Source of the DNA: Ramlibacter henchirensis
GTDB lineage: Bacteria; Pseudomonadota; Gammaproteobacteria; Burkholderiales; Burkholderiaceae_C
Direction of reading: 5' to 3'
DNA length: 64,000 bases
Assembly (NCBI RefSeq): GCF_004682015.1
Contig: NZ_SMLM01000001.1
Coordinates: 2,356,001-2,420,000 of the forward strand
Shown: in pieces, positions 27,470-36,324 of the stretch
Layout of the letters: each line of letters opens with the position of its first letter
Position numbering within the stretch: the stretch's first letter is position 1
Position numbers and translations under genes: made by a program
Notes under the pieces: generated by a model
What the model was told of the DNA's origin: nothing
The model's input: the letters and a program-made list of their open reading frames with translations, nothing else
Databases searched by the model: none

Positions 27470-28299
27470 AAAACAAGCTACCGATCAGCCTGGAGTTCTT
27501 TCCGCCCAAGACCGAGGAGGGCGCGGTGAAGCTGCGCGCGGCGCGGCAGAAGCTGTATGCGCTGCAGCCCGAGTTCTGCTCGGTCACGTTCGGCGCGGGC
27601 GGCTCGACGCAGGAAGGCACGCTGCAGGCGGTCAAGGAGATCATGGCCGAGGGCTGCCCGGCCGCGCCGCACCTGTCGTGCATCGGCCAGACGCGCGAGA
27701 GCATCCGCGAGCGGCTGGTCGCGTATGCCGCGGCGGGCGTCCAGCGCATCGTCGCGCTGCGGGGCGACCTGCCCAGCGGCTATGGCCTCGGCGGCGAGTT
27801 CCGCTACGCCAGCGAGCTGGTGGCCTTCATCCGCAGCGAGACGGGGCGGCAGTTCCAGCTCGAAGTCGCGGCTTATCCCGAGGTGCATCCTCAGTCGAAG
27901 TCGCCTGATGCCGACATCGCCGCCTTCATCGCCAAGGTGGAAGCGGGCGCGGATGCGGGCATCACGCAGTACTTCTTCAATGCGGATGCGTACCTGCGCT
28001 ATGTCGAAGAGCTGCGCAAGCGGGGCGTGTCGGTGCCGGTGGTGCCGGGGATCATGCCGATCACCAGCAGCAGCCAGCTGCTGCGGTTCTCGGACGCGTG
28101 CGGGGCGGAGATCCCGCGCTGGATCCGGCTGCGCCTGCAAGGCTTCGGCGACGACAGCGAGTCGATCAAGGCGTTCGGGCTGGACGTGGTCACCGCCTTG
28201 TGCGAACGGCTGCAGGCCGAGGGTGCGCCGGGCATCCACTTCTACACGATGAACCAGGCCGCGGCCACGCTGGAGATCTGCCGGCGATTGGGTCGATGA
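27466..28299 (+). CDS. metF: 5,10-methylenetetrahydrofolate reductase
   Basis: Reduces 5,10-methylene-THF to 5-methyl-THF using FAD, providing the methyl group for methionine. At 277 residues it is slightly shorter than E. coli MetF (296). Hallmarks are SLEFFPPKTEEG at the start, SVTFGAGGSTQ, HLSCIGQT, LRGDLP, and the substrate-binding EVHPQSKSPDADI. GGAGG precedes the ATG, which overlaps the upstream stop (ATGA). With ahcY this forms a methyl-cycle operon under the SAH riboswitch. Confidence 0.97.
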   Translation: MKNKLPISLEFFPPKTEEGAVKLRAARQKLYALQPEFCSVTFGAGGSTQEGTLQAVKEIMAEGCPAAPHLSCIGQTRESIRERLVAYAAAGVQRIVALRGDLPSGYGLGGEFRYASELVAFIRSETGRQFQLEVAAYPEVHPQSKSPDADIAAFIAKVEAGADAGITQYFFNADAYLRYVEELRKRGVSVPVVPGIMPITSSSQLLRFSDACGAEIPRWIRLRLQGFGDDSESIKAFGLDVVTALCERLQAEGAPGIHFYTMNQAAATLEICRRLGR

Positions 28300-28757
28300 G
28301 GAGCGGTTTGCTGCGGTTGCCGGCGGCGCTCGTGCTGGCGGCAGCTTTGTCGGGCTGCGCGATTCCGCTGCCGCACACGGTGGACGAAGAGACGCAGGAG
28401 GCGGTGCAGGAGGCTGTTCCGGAATCAGTCTCTCCGTCCGTCGGCGCCGAGCTGCAGCGCGGCATCGCGTCCTGGTATGGCCTCCCCTTTCACGGGCGGC
28501 GCACGGCGAGCGGCGAGCGCTTCGACATGACCGCGATGACCGCCGCCCATCCCACGCTGCCGTTCGGAACGCACGTGAAGGTGCGCAGCCTGGAGAACGG
28601 GCGCGAGGTCACGGTGCGCATCAACGATCGGGGACCGTTCACGAAAGGCCGCATCATCGACTTGAGCCATGCGGCCGCGAGGGCGATCGGCCTGCTCAGC
28701 CGCGGGACCAAGGCGGTGTCGCTGTCGGTGGTCGAGCCGCGCGACGCTATCCGCTGA
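28296..28757 (+). CDS. RlpA-like septal ring lipoprotein
   Basis: A 153-residue lipoprotein with a double-psi beta-barrel domain. The signal ends in lipobox LSGC; an acidic linker follows, and then GIASWYGLPFHGRRTASGERFDM and VRINDRGPF, the RlpA hallmark with catalytic Asp. In other species RlpA cleaves denuded glycan strands at the septum. No SPOR domain is present, so it is a short form. Its ATG overlaps the metF stop (ATGA), so it is a tight member of the ahcY operon, an odd functional partner. Confidence 0.86.
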   Translation: MRSGLLRLPAALVLAAALSGCAIPLPHTVDEETQEAVQEAVPESVSPSVGAELQRGIASWYGLPFHGRRTASGERFDMTAMTAAHPTLPFGTHVKVRSLENGREVTVRINDRGPFTKGRIIDLSHAAARAIGLLSRGTKAVSLSVVEPRDAIR

Positions 28758-28770
28758 CGGGACCGCCGCT

Positions 28771-29682
28771 TCAGGCGCCGGATTCCAGCACCTGCCCCTT
28801 GCCGCGTCCGCGGCCGAGCGCTTGCAGCAATTGCGGCAGCGCCGCCTGCAGGGCCGGCTTGAGCGTGTGGGGCGGGTTCAGCACGAACAGGCCGCTGGCC
28901 AGCAGGCCCGGCCGGTGCGGCTCGCCGGCTACATGCGGCTCGTCTTCCTGGCCGATCGCCAGGCTCGCGTGCAGCCAGGGCTTGCGCGCCTGCTGGGCCA
29001 CGGTCTTGAGGCGCCGCGGCAGCTCGTGGGCTTCGGGCCGCGGGATCACGGGGTACCAGATCGCGTAGGTGCCGGTGGCGAATCGCTGCAGGCTGTCCTT
29101 CAGCGAGGCGACGACCTTGCCGTAGTCGCTCTTGATCTCGTAGCTCGGGTCCATGAGGACCAGCGCGCGGCGCGACGGCGGCGGCAGCAGCGCCTTGAGC
29201 GCCTCGAAGCCGTCGGCGCGGTCCATCGTGACCTGCCGGCCCGCGCCCAGTTGCGCCACGTGGCCGGCCAAGGCCTTGCTGTCGCTCGGATGCAGCTCGA
29301 AAAGCTTGAGCTTGTCGCGCGTTTGCTCGCGCAGCAGGCGCTGTGCGAGGAAGGGTGAGCCGGGGTAGATGCGCAGCTGGCCTTCGCGGTTGAAGCCGCG
29401 CACGAGCTCTAGGTAGTCGGCGATCGCCGGGGCCAGCGGCTGGCCGTCGATCGTGTTCTGCGTGCCGGCCACTTCGGCCAGGCGCAGCACGCCGTGGGCG
29501 GCCTCGCCCGAGGTGCCCGCGTAGTCGCTGTCCAGGCGGTACAGACCGGCGCCTGCGTGGGTGTCGATCACCCAGAGCGCCGTCTCCTTCACCGTGAGGT
29601 GCCGCAGGATGGACACGAGCGCCACATGCTTGAAGACGTCGGCGTGGTTGCCGGCGTGGAAGCCGTGGCGGTAACTGAACAT
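28771..29682 (-). CDS. rlmJ: 23S rRNA (adenine2030-N6)-methyltransferase
   Basis: Methylates A2030 of 23S rRNA. The protein starts FSYRHGFHAGNHADVFKH, the strict RlmJ signature, then has DTHAGAGLY (SAM motif) and LMDPSYEIKSDY (catalytic DPPY-like segment). Length is 303 residues. ATG at 29682; the longer open frame upstream has no family similarity. A TACGAT hexamer on this strand ends 7 bases before the ATG, suggesting a leaderless mRNA. It converges with the ahcY operon. Confidence 0.93.
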   Translation of the reverse strand: MFSYRHGFHAGNHADVFKHVALVSILRHLTVKETALWVIDTHAGAGLYRLDSDYAGTSGEAAHGVLRLAEVAGTQNTIDGQPLAPAIADYLELVRGFNREGQLRIYPGSPFLAQRLLREQTRDKLKLFELHPSDSKALAGHVAQLGAGRQVTMDRADGFEALKALLPPPSRRALVLMDPSYEIKSDYGKVVASLKDSLQRFATGTYAIWYPVIPRPEAHELPRRLKTVAQQARKPWLHASLAIGQEDEPHVAGEPHRPGLLASGLFVLNPPHTLKPALQAALPQLLQALGRGRGKGQVLESGA

Positions 29683-29688
29683 CCCGTT

Positions 29689-29694
29689 ATCGTA
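29689..29694 (-). promoter_or_regulatory. -10 hexamer for a probable leaderless rlmJ transcript
   Basis: TACGAT on the minus strand ends 7 bases before the rlmJ ATG at 29682, with no ribosome binding site. Confidence 0.45.
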
Positions 29695-29714
29695 CCCGCC
29701 GCCCCTGCCCGGCC

Positions 29715-29744
29715 TTGTGGTAAGTCCTTGATTTATCGTAGAAT
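29715..29744 (+). promoter_or_regulatory. Promoter of rplM-rpsI
   Basis: TTGTGG (29715-29720) and TAGAAT (29739-29744) are 18 bases apart, a plausible sigma-70 promoter. It leaves a leader of about 170 bases before rplM in which I find no clear known regulatory element. Confidence 0.55.
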
Positions 29745-29922
29745 CACAGGCTTTCCGCAGCGCCAAGCGGCCCCGCGGCGGAAATCGGAAGTCGCACACG
29801 GCCTGACCGCGTGCGACGGGCGCCGAAATCGCCCTTCCGGTACTCCCACCTAAGAGGTTCCCGGCAGAGGAACACCGACCGTGGAAAAGGGCCCTTCAAG
29901 CCACTTTCTCGAAAGCCTTCAA

Positions 29923-30351
29923 ATGAAAACGTTCAGCGCCAAACCCGCTGACGTGAAGCACGAGTGGTTTGTGATTGACGCCACCGACAAGGTGCTCGGT
30001 CGGGTTGCCAGCGAAGCAGCCCTCCGTTTGCGCGGCAAGCACAAGGCCATCTACACGCCTCACGTCGACACGGGCGACTACATCGTCGTCATCAACGCCA
30101 GCAAGCTGCGCGTCACCGGTTCCAAGGAACTGGACAAGATGTACTACCGCCACTCGGGCTTCCCGGGCGGCATCTACGCCACCAACTTCCGCGACATGCA
30201 GGCCAGGCATCCCGGCCGCGCGCTCGAGAAGGCCGTCAAGGGCATGCTGCCCAAGGGGCCCCTGGGCTACGCCATGATCAAGAAGCTGAAGGTGTACGGC
30301 GGGGCGGAGCATCCGCACACCGCCCAGCAACCGCAGCCGCTGGAAATCTGA
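29923..30351 (+). CDS. rplM: 50S ribosomal protein L13
   Basis: A 142-residue large-subunit ribosomal protein that binds 23S rRNA. It begins [20 protein letters not shown] and has the L13 segments [28 protein letters not shown], and [19 protein letters not shown]. The start at 29923 fits the family; an in-frame ATG-like start upstream (29881, GTG) would add 14 residues. It is followed after 11 bases by rpsI, the universal pairing. Confidence 0.98.
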   Translation: MKTFSAKPADVKHEWFVIDATDKVLGRVASEAALRLRGKHKAIYTPHVDTGDYIVVINASKLRVTGSKELDKMYYRHSGFPGGIYATNFRDMQARHPGRALEKAVKGMLPKGPLGYAMIKKLKVYGGAEHPHTAQQPQPLEI

Positions 30352-30362
30352 GGAGGCCAGGA

Positions 30363-30755
30363 ATGATTGGTGAATGGAACAACGGCACCGGCCGCCGCAA
30401 GAGCAGCGTGGCCCGTGTCTTCCTGAAAAAGGGCAGCGGCAAGATCACGGTCAACGGCAAGGACATCGAACAGTTCTTCGGCCGCCAGACGTCGATCATG
30501 ATCGCGCGCCAGCCCCTGTTGCTGACCAACCACGCCGAGACGTTCGACATCATGGTCAACGTGCACGGCGGCGGTGAGTCCGGCCAGGCCGGGGCGGTGC
30601 GCCACGGCATCACGCGCGCGCTGATCGACTATGACGCGGCCCTCAAGCCGCAGCTGTCGGCCGCCGGCTTCGTCACTCGCGACGCGCGCGAGGTCGAGCG
30701 CAAGAAGGTCGGCCTGCACTCCGCGCGCCGCCGCAAGCAGTTCAGCAAGCGCTAA
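30363..30755 (+). CDS. rpsI: 30S ribosomal protein S9
   Basis: A 130-residue small-subunit protein whose C-terminal tail reaches the P-site tRNA. Features are [37 protein letters not shown] and the basic end [18 protein letters not shown] strong GAGGAGG lies before the ATG. It is the second gene of the rplM operon, ended by a terminator at about 30770. Confidence 0.98.
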   Translation: MIGEWNNGTGRRKSSVARVFLKKGSGKITVNGKDIEQFFGRQTSIMIARQPLLLTNHAETFDIMVNVHGGGESGQAGAVRHGITRALIDYDAALKPQLSAAGFVTRDAREVERKKVGLHSARRRKQFSKR

Positions 30756-30769
30756 GCTTTCCTCCCGTT

Positions 30770-30812
30770 ACAAAGCCGCACAAGGTTCCTTGTTGCGGCT
30801 TTGTCGCTTTTC
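30770..30812 (+). terminator. Rho-independent terminator of rplM-rpsI
   Basis: ACAAAGCCGCACAAGG and CCTTGTTGCGGCTTTGT form a nearly perfect 16-pair stem around a 2-base loop, followed by a short T-rich tail. Confidence 0.85.
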
Positions 30813-30835
30813 AGGGCATGCTCGGCCCCTAGCTC

Positions 30836-31549
30836 ATGCGTTGGAAGTTGCTACGCCGCCGGTTGACGATCAGCGCCCCCGAGGTCGCGGTCCGAAGCGC
30901 CACGCCCTGGCCCCTGCGATGGGCCGGTGCCGCCCTCGGCCTGGGATTCTGCGCCGCCATCTCCCTCTGGGCCTTCGAGAAGGGCAAGGACCTTGCCGGA
31001 CTCGACAACGGCGGCATCCATGAAGAGCTGGTCGCGCTGCGTGACGAGGTCGGCCGCCTCAAGCAGGAGCGCGACAAGGCGCAATCCGCGGTCAACACAT
31101 CCGGCAGCCTGATCACCGCCGAGCGCGCCGCGCAGGAGCGGCTGGCCGTTCAGATCCGCACGCTCGAGGCCGAGAACCGCGCGTTGCGCGACCAGCTCGG
31201 CTTTTTCGAGAAGCTCATGCCCGCTGGCGGCGCCGAGTCGCTGGCCATCCGCGGCCTGCAGGCCGAGGTGCTCGGCGGGCAGTTGCGCTGGCAGGTGCTG
31301 GTCATGCAGCCCGCCAAGCACGCGAGCGAATTCAAGGGCAAGCTGCACGTCACCGTCGCCGGCACCCTCGCCGGCAAGCCCTGGACGATGGACCTCCCGG
31401 ACAGCCCGCACGACCTTCGATTCCGCCAATTCCGCCGCCTGGAGGGAATGGTCGATCTGCCTGAACAGGCCGTGGTACAAAACGTGTCGGCGAAGGTGGT
31501 GGAAGGGTCCGCCACCCGAGCAGTGCAGAGCATCAAGCTCGGCGCTTGA
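30836..31549 (+). CDS. Membrane-anchored coiled-coil protein (DUF6776-like)
   Basis: A 237-residue protein of unknown function. A basic N-terminus is followed by one membrane segment (about residues 28-48), then a coiled coil (about 60-125, heptads with LRDEVGRLKQERD and LEAENRALRDQL), and a globular beta-rich C-terminus. That layout, and its place between rpsI and bactofilin, matches the DUF6776 family of Burkholderiales. It probably lies in the inner membrane facing the periplasm. It likely works with the bactofilin immediately downstream (28-base gap), as both suit a role in cell-shape or envelope organisation, but that is inference. Confidence 0.72.
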   Translation: MRWKLLRRRLTISAPEVAVRSATPWPLRWAGAALGLGFCAAISLWAFEKGKDLAGLDNGGIHEELVALRDEVGRLKQERDKAQSAVNTSGSLITAERAAQERLAVQIRTLEAENRALRDQLGFFEKLMPAGGAESLAIRGLQAEVLGGQLRWQVLVMQPAKHASEFKGKLHVTVAGTLAGKPWTMDLPDSPHDLRFRQFRRLEGMVDLPEQAVVQNVSAKVVEGSATRAVQSIKLGA

Positions 31550-31577
31550 GACAAGACACCACGGAGGAGTTCACGCA

Positions 31578-31970
31578 ATGTTCGGCAAGAAGGCCCAGCC
31601 GCCCATCAAGAGCCTCATCGCCCACGGCACCCGGGTCGAAGGCAACCTGAAGTTCACCGAAGGCCTGCGGGTCGACGGCGAGGTGGTGGGCGACGTCCGC
31701 GCGTTGACGGAAGAGCCGAGCATGCTCGTGATCTCCGAAGCTGCCGTGGTGCAGGGCGAGATCCACGCCGACCACGTCATCGTCAACGGCACCGTACGCG
31801 GCCCGATCTTCGCCACCGAGCTGCTCGAGCTGCAGCCGAAGGCCTGCATCGAAGGCGACGTGTCCTACCGGTCCCTTGAGATGCACCAGGGCGCCGTCAT
31901 CTCCGGACAGTTGAAGCCGCTGCCCGTGAGCGAGGAAAAGCCCTTACTGAAGCTGGCGGCAAACAACTGA
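31578..31970 (+). CDS. Bactofilin (polymer-forming cytoskeletal protein)
   Basis: A 130-residue protein that self-assembles into filaments through a right-handed beta-helix. The repeats GTRVEGNLKFTEGLRVDGEVVGDV, VVQGEIHADHVIVNGTVRG and ACIEGDVSYRSLEMHQGAVISG show the fold. It has short, disordered ends. GGAG precedes the ATG. In many bacteria bactofilins work with M23 peptidases, and one lies about 1.5 kb downstream on the opposite strand. Confidence 0.94.
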   Translation: MFGKKAQPPIKSLIAHGTRVEGNLKFTEGLRVDGEVVGDVRALTEEPSMLVISEAAVVQGEIHADHVIVNGTVRGPIFATELLELQPKACIEGDVSYRSLEMHQGAVISGQLKPLPVSEEKPLLKLAANN

Positions 31971-31971
31971 G

Positions 31972-31993
31972 AGCCTGAATTCCCGAGGCTTTT
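31972..31993 (+). terminator. Weak terminator after bactofilin
   Basis: AGCCT and AGGCT form a 5-pair stem followed by TTTT. It is short and may be leaky or incidental. Confidence 0.35.
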
Positions 31994-32007
31994 GCCCTAC
32001 CATTTCC

Positions 32008-32021
32008 CCTCTTGTAGAGGA
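32008..32021 (+). promoter_or_regulatory. Hairpin covering the erpA ribosome binding site
   Basis: CCTCT (32008-32012) pairs with AGAGG (32016-32020) around a 3-base loop. The right arm is itself the best Shine-Dalgarno candidate (AGAGGA), 8 bases before the erpA ATG, so the stem could modulate initiation. Confidence 0.35.
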
Positions 32022-32028
32022 ATAGCCC

Positions 32029-32394
32029 ATGAGCGCCGCAGCCCAAACCATCCAGACCGAAATGCCCGCCCCGCTGGTCTTCACCGACAGCGCCGCGGCG
32101 AAGGTGGCCGACCTCATCGCCGAGGAAGGCAACCCGGACCTGAAGCTGCGCGTTTTCGTGCAGGGTGGCGGCTGCTCCGGGTTCCAGTACGGCTTCACGT
32201 TCGACGAGATCGCCAACGACGACGACACCGTGATGACGAAGAACGGCGTCTCGCTGCTGATCGATGCGATGAGCTACCAGTACCTGGTCGGCGCCGAGAT
32301 CGACTACAAGGAAGACCTGCAGGGCGCGCAGTTCGTGATCAAGAACCCGAACGCCAGCACCACCTGCGGCTGCGGTTCCAGCTTCAGCGTCTGA
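32029..32394 (+). CDS. erpA: Iron-sulfur cluster insertion protein
   Basis: An A-type carrier that delivers Fe-S clusters to target proteins. The three conserved cysteines are in [13 protein letters not shown] and TTCGCGSSF. Length is 121 residues, normal for ErpA. The N-terminal 20 residues are a short extension. It diverges nothing and is followed 3 bases later by the convergent end of anmK. Confidence 0.95.
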   Translation: MSAAAQTIQTEMPAPLVFTDSAAAKVADLIAEEGNPDLKLRVFVQGGGCSGFQYGFTFDEIANDDDTVMTKNGVSLLIDAMSYQYLVGAEIDYKEDLQGAQFVIKNPNASTTCGCGSSFSV

Positions 32395-32397
32395 CGC

Positions 32398-33504
32398 TCA
32401 GGCCGGCCAGATTCCCCCCAGCACACGGGCGCCTCGGGCGCCCGTGGTGCTTTTGAGATCCAGCGGTTCGCGCCGCACCGCCTTGCGGGCCAGCCACGCG
32501 AAGGCGGCGGCTTCCACCTGCAGCGGCGGCAGGCCGGCATCGGCGCTGGACACCACCTGCGTCCCCGGCAACAGGGCCTGCAGGCGGCGCATCAGGTGCG
32601 TGTTGAGCGCGCCGCCGCCGCAGACGATCAGGCGCGCCAGTTTCGGTTCGTGGCGCATCACGTTGTCGCTGCAGGCGCGGGCGGTGAGTTCGGCCAGCGT
32701 GGCCTGGACCTGCTGCGGCGGCAGGCTCGCGAACTTCGCCAGGCGTTGCTGCAGCCAGGGCTCGTTGAAGAGATCGCGGCCGGTGCTCTTGGGCGGGGCC
32801 TTGGCGAAGAAGGGCTCGGCCAGCAGCGTCTGCAGCAGCTTCTGGTCCGGCACCGCGCCGGCCGCCCAGGCGCCCTCCGCGTCGTAGGGCCGGCCCAGGT
32901 GCCGCTGGCACCAGGCGTCCATCAGGCCATTGCCGGGCCCGCAGTCGAAACCCAGCATCGAACCGTCGGCCCGCAGCAGCGAGAGATTGGAGATCCCGCC
33001 GATGTTGAGCACGCCGATCGTTTCGCCCGCGCGGCCGAACAGCGCTCGGTGGAAGAAGGGCGCCAGCGGCGCGCCTTGCCCGCCCGCAGCGACATCGCGG
33101 CTGCGGAAATCGGCCACCACGTCGATGCCGGTCAGCTCCGCGAGCAGGGCGGGCTGGCAAAGCTGCACGGTGTAGCCGGGGCCGTCGAACTCCTGCGGCC
33201 GGTGCCGCACGGTCTGTCCATGGGCGCCGATCGCGCGCACGTCAGCGAGGGCAACGCCGGACGTTGCGAGCAGCTGGTGGACGACGCCGGCATAGACTTT
33301 CATCAGCGCATTGCCCGCGAGCTGGGCGCGATGGATTTCGTCAGGTCCGGACTGGTTGAGCGCCAACAGCTCCGACTTCAGGCGTGGATCAAACGGGGCG
33401 CTCGCATGCCCGAGCACCCGCAGTCCATCAGAGAAGTCCGCCAGCACGCCGTCGACCCCGTCGAGCGAAGTGCCCGACATGAGGCCGATGTAGCGTTCGG
33501 ACAT
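32398..33504 (-). CDS. anmK: Anhydro-N-acetylmuramic acid kinase
   Basis: Converts 1,6-anhydro-MurNAc from cell-wall turnover to MurNAc 6-phosphate. It begins RYIGLMSGTSLDGVDGVL (ATP-binding loop), has VNIGGISNLS-type sequence (LNIGGISNLS) and DCGPGNGLMDAW. Length is 368 residues. Start ATG at 33504 is 25 bases downstream of the M23 peptidase stop in the same direction. That pairs a peptidoglycan hydrolase with a recycling enzyme. Confidence 0.96.
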   Translation of the reverse strand: MSERYIGLMSGTSLDGVDGVLADFSDGLRVLGHASAPFDPRLKSELLALNQSGPDEIHRAQLAGNALMKVYAGVVHQLLATSGVALADVRAIGAHGQTVRHRPQEFDGPGYTVQLCQPALLAELTGIDVVADFRSRDVAAGGQGAPLAPFFHRALFGRAGETIGVLNIGGISNLSLLRADGSMLGFDCGPGNGLMDAWCQRHLGRPYDAEGAWAAGAVPDQKLLQTLLAEPFFAKAPPKSTGRDLFNEPWLQQRLAKFASLPPQQVQATLAELTARACSDNVMRHEPKLARLIVCGGGALNTHLMRRLQALLPGTQVVSSADAGLPPLQVEAAAFAWLARKAVRREPLDLKSTTGARGARVLGGIWPA

Positions 33505-33529
33505 CCGGTGGGGCCTGCCCAGCGGCCGA

Positions 33530-34888
33530 TCACTCGGCGCTGGCGACGGTGGCCAGCGCGGCGGCGGAGAGCTGCGCCCGCATCGAGCGCGCCAGGCGCT
33601 CGAAGGACGGACGCGAGGCGGCGGTGAGTTGCACGTTCTGGTGGCGCCTAGCCACCTGCACCGGGTCCTGGTGCGCGCCGTTGACGCGGAACTCGAAGTG
33701 CAGGTGCGGACCCGTCGCCCAGCCCGTGGCGCCGACGGCCCCGACACGCTGGCCCTGCGAAACCGCCTGCCCGAGCCGCACGTCGATGCGGCTGAGGTGC
33801 GCGTACAGGGTCTGGTCGCTGTTGTTGTGCTTCACGATCACGACGTTGCCGAAGCCGTTCTGCACGCCGGCGAATTCGACGATGCCGTCACCCACGGTGC
33901 GCACCGGGGTGCCGCTGGGCGCGCCATAGTCCACGCCCAGGTGGGCACGCCAGCGCTGCAGGACCGGATGGAAGCGCATCGCGAAGCCGCTCGTCACGCG
34001 CGAGAACTCCATCGGCGACGCCAGATAGGAGCTCGTCAGGCTCTTGCCGTCGAAGGTGTAGTAGCCGCCCTTGCTGCCCGCCTCCTGGAACCAGACGGCG
34101 TGCAGCGTCTTGCCGTTGTTGACGAACTCGACCGACAGCACGCGACCGGTGCGCAGCGGCTCGCCGTCCGCCTCCAGCGCTTCGTAGACGACGCTGAAGC
34201 GATCGCCCTTGCGCAGGCCGCGGTGGAAGTCGATGTCGGCGGAGAAGATGTCGGCCACCTGCACCGCGATCTCGTCGGGGATGTGCGATTCGTCGACCGC
34301 CGCGAAGAGCGAGCTGCGGATGGTGCCGCTGCCCAGTCGCACCGAGGGCGCCAGCGGCGCGGATTCCATGCGCGTGGCGAAGCGGCCGTCGGCCTGACGC
34401 TGGACGACGAGGCGTCGGAACTGGCCGGAATCGTCGTTCACCCAGCGGGCCGTCAACCCCGCCAGGCCATGCTGCTCGGTGGCTTCGGCGCGCACCGTGC
34501 GGCCGGGGCGACCGAGCAACTGGGTGCGAACGGTGGCGTCCTGCCGCAGGTAGGCGGCGGCTTCCGCGTCGTTGACGCCCAGGCGCGCGAGCAGCGACTC
34601 GACCGTGTCCGTCGGACGGACGACGTCGGAGCGATAGAGATTGAAGACATGGGCGTCCAGCGCTTCGGCCTGCTCGGACAGCGAGGCGGGTTGCACCGTC
34701 TCCAGCACTTCACGCACCGGCAGGGCGGAAGCATCCGGGCCGAAGGAAGCAACGGCGAACGCGCCTCCGCCGCCGCCCAGAAGGATCGCGGCGAGCAACG
34801 CCGTGAGCTTGCGCGGATGCTGCTCCAGCACTCCGGCGGCAATGGACAGAGCCCGTTCTGCCGCGATCGTCAACGTGTTTTTCTTCAC
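33530..34888 (-). CDS. M23-family murein endopeptidase (MepM-like)
   Basis: A zinc peptidase that cuts peptidoglycan cross-links. It has an N-terminal membrane anchor (about residues 26-46), an OapA/LysM-like region, and a C-terminal M23 domain. Zinc and catalytic residues are visible in RFHPVLQRWRAHLGVDYGAP and GPHLHFEFRVNG. Length is 452 residues. The ATG at 34888 diverges from tyrS across 155 bases. It forms an operon with anmK. Confidence 0.93.
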   Translation of the reverse strand: MKKNTLTIAAERALSIAAGVLEQHPRKLTALLAAILLGGGGGAFAVASFGPDASALPVREVLETVQPASLSEQAEALDAHVFNLYRSDVVRPTDTVESLLARLGVNDAEAAAYLRQDATVRTQLLGRPGRTVRAEATEQHGLAGLTARWVNDDSGQFRRLVVQRQADGRFATRMESAPLAPSVRLGSGTIRSSLFAAVDESHIPDEIAVQVADIFSADIDFHRGLRKGDRFSVVYEALEADGEPLRTGRVLSVEFVNNGKTLHAVWFQEAGSKGGYYTFDGKSLTSSYLASPMEFSRVTSGFAMRFHPVLQRWRAHLGVDYGAPSGTPVRTVGDGIVEFAGVQNGFGNVVIVKHNNSDQTLYAHLSRIDVRLGQAVSQGQRVGAVGATGWATGPHLHFEFRVNGAHQDPVQVARRHQNVQLTAASRPSFERLARSMRAQLSAAALATVASAE

Positions 34889-35004
34889 CTCAGGTCCTCG
34901 TTGCTGGGCCCGCGGCAGCGCCGGCAGGTTGCCCCCCTCGGGCGGTGGCGGGGATGCCTCTGATGGGCGTCTTTAGAATCAACCCGGCCACGAAAGTGGG
35001 CGCA

Positions 35005-35011
35005 GTATAGA
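35005..35011. promoter_or_regulatory. Divergent promoter region between the M23 peptidase and tyrS
   Basis: In the gap 34889-35043, GTATAGA at 35005-35011 reads as TATAGA toward tyrS and TATACT toward the peptidase. It could be the -10 for either or both. No convincing -35 is seen. Confidence 0.4.
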
Positions 35012-35043
35012 ACGGTGACAACCGGTCGAATCAGTAAATTACC

Positions 35044-36282
35044 GTGACGAATCAACAGCTTGTAACTGATGCTCATCCAGTGAGCGATGCCGTGCAGGAA
35101 GCCATGGCGGTGTCGCTGCGGGGATGCGATGAGCTCATCCCGCGTGAGGAATGGCAGCGCAAGCTGGCCCGCTCGGAGGCGACGGGCGTTCCACTCCGTA
35201 TCAAACTCGGGCTTGACCCTACCGCGCCGGACATCCACGTCGGCCACACGGTCGTGCTCAACAAGATGCGCCAGCTGCAGGACCTCGGGCACACGGTGAT
35301 CTTCCTCATCGGTGACTTCACCTCGATGATCGGCGACCCGTCCGGCCGCAACACCACCCGCCCGCCGCTCACGCGCGAGCAGATCCAGGCCAACGCCGAA
35401 ACCTACCGCGCCCAGGCCTACAAGATCCTCGACCCGGGCCGCACCGAGCTTCGCTACAACAGCGAGTGGAGCGACCCGCTGGGCGCGCGCGGCATGATCC
35501 AGCTCGCGGCCAGGTACACGGTGGCGCGGATGATGGAGCGCAACGACTTCCACGAGCGCTACAAGGCCGGCAACTCGATCTCCATCCACGAGTTCCTCTA
35601 CCCCCTCATGCAGGGCTACGACTCGGTGGCATTGAAGAGCGACCTGGAGCTCGGCGGCACCGACCAGAAATTCAACCTGCTGATGGGGCGGCACCTGCAG
35701 CAGGAATACGGGCAGGAGCCGCAGTGCATCCTGACCATGCCCCTGCTCGAGGGCCTCGACGGCGTCGAGAAGATGAGCAAGAGCAAGAACAACTACATCG
35801 GCATCACCGAGGACGCCAACACCATGTTCGCCAAGGTGATGTCGATCTCCGACACGCTGATGTGGCGCTGGTACACGCTGCTGAGCTTCCGCTCCGAAGC
35901 CCGGATCGCCGCCCTCCAGCGCGAGGTGCAGCAGGGCCGCAACCCGCGTGACGCCAAGGTGATGCTGGCCAAGGAGATCACCGCCCGCTTCCACGACGCG
36001 GCCGCGGCCGACGCCGCCGAGCAGGATTTCGTCAACCGCAGCAAGGGCGGCATCCCCGACGACATCCCGGAGCTCTCCTTGTCGGGCGCGCCGCTGGTCA
36101 TCGGCGCGCTGCTCAAGCAGGCCGGCCTGGCGCCCTCCACCAGCGAGGCCAACCGCCTGATCGACGGCGGGGGTGTGCGGGTGGACGCTTCGACCATCAG
36201 CGACAAGGGGCTGAAGCTCGCTGCCGGCACCTACGTGCTGCAGGTCGGCAAGCGCAAGTTCGCCCGTGTGACGCTGGCCTGA
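35044..36282 (+). CDS. tyrS: Tyrosyl-tRNA synthetase
   Basis: Charges tRNA-Tyr with tyrosine. Class I signatures are HVGHTVVL (HIGH) and [11 protein letters not shown] (KMSKS). An S4-like RNA-binding domain lies in the last 70 residues ([17 protein letters not shown]). Length is 412 residues, the subtype with 410-430 residues that uses HVGHT and KMSKS. The start is GTG at 35044. The gene is followed 42 bases later by the cation exporter. Confidence 0.97.
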   Translation: MTNQQLVTDAHPVSDAVQEAMAVSLRGCDELIPREEWQRKLARSEATGVPLRIKLGLDPTAPDIHVGHTVVLNKMRQLQDLGHTVIFLIGDFTSMIGDPSGRNTTRPPLTREQIQANAETYRAQAYKILDPGRTELRYNSEWSDPLGARGMIQLAARYTVARMMERNDFHERYKAGNSISIHEFLYPLMQGYDSVALKSDLELGGTDQKFNLLMGRHLQQEYGQEPQCILTMPLLEGLDGVEKMSKSKNNYIGITEDANTMFAKVMSISDTLMWRWYTLLSFRSEARIAALQREVQQGRNPRDAKVMLAKEITARFHDAAAADAAEQDFVNRSKGGIPDDIPELSLSGAPLVIGALLKQAGLAPSTSEANRLIDGGGVRVDASTISDKGLKLAAGTYVLQVGKRKFARVTLA

Positions 36283-36311
36283 CGCGTCGGCGCGCCGGAC
36301 CGCCGCTGTCA

Positions 36312-36317
36312 CACAAT
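36312..36317 (+). promoter_or_regulatory. -10 hexamer for a probable leaderless transcript
   Basis: CACAAT ends 8 bases before the ATG at 36325, and no ribosome binding site is present. Confidence 0.42.
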
Positions 36318-36324
36318 CGCGCGC

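Noticed and set aside
29745..29922. L13-type autoregulatory leader before rplM
   Set aside because: The leader is long enough, but I cannot find the conserved structure known from Firmicutes, so no RNA element is called.
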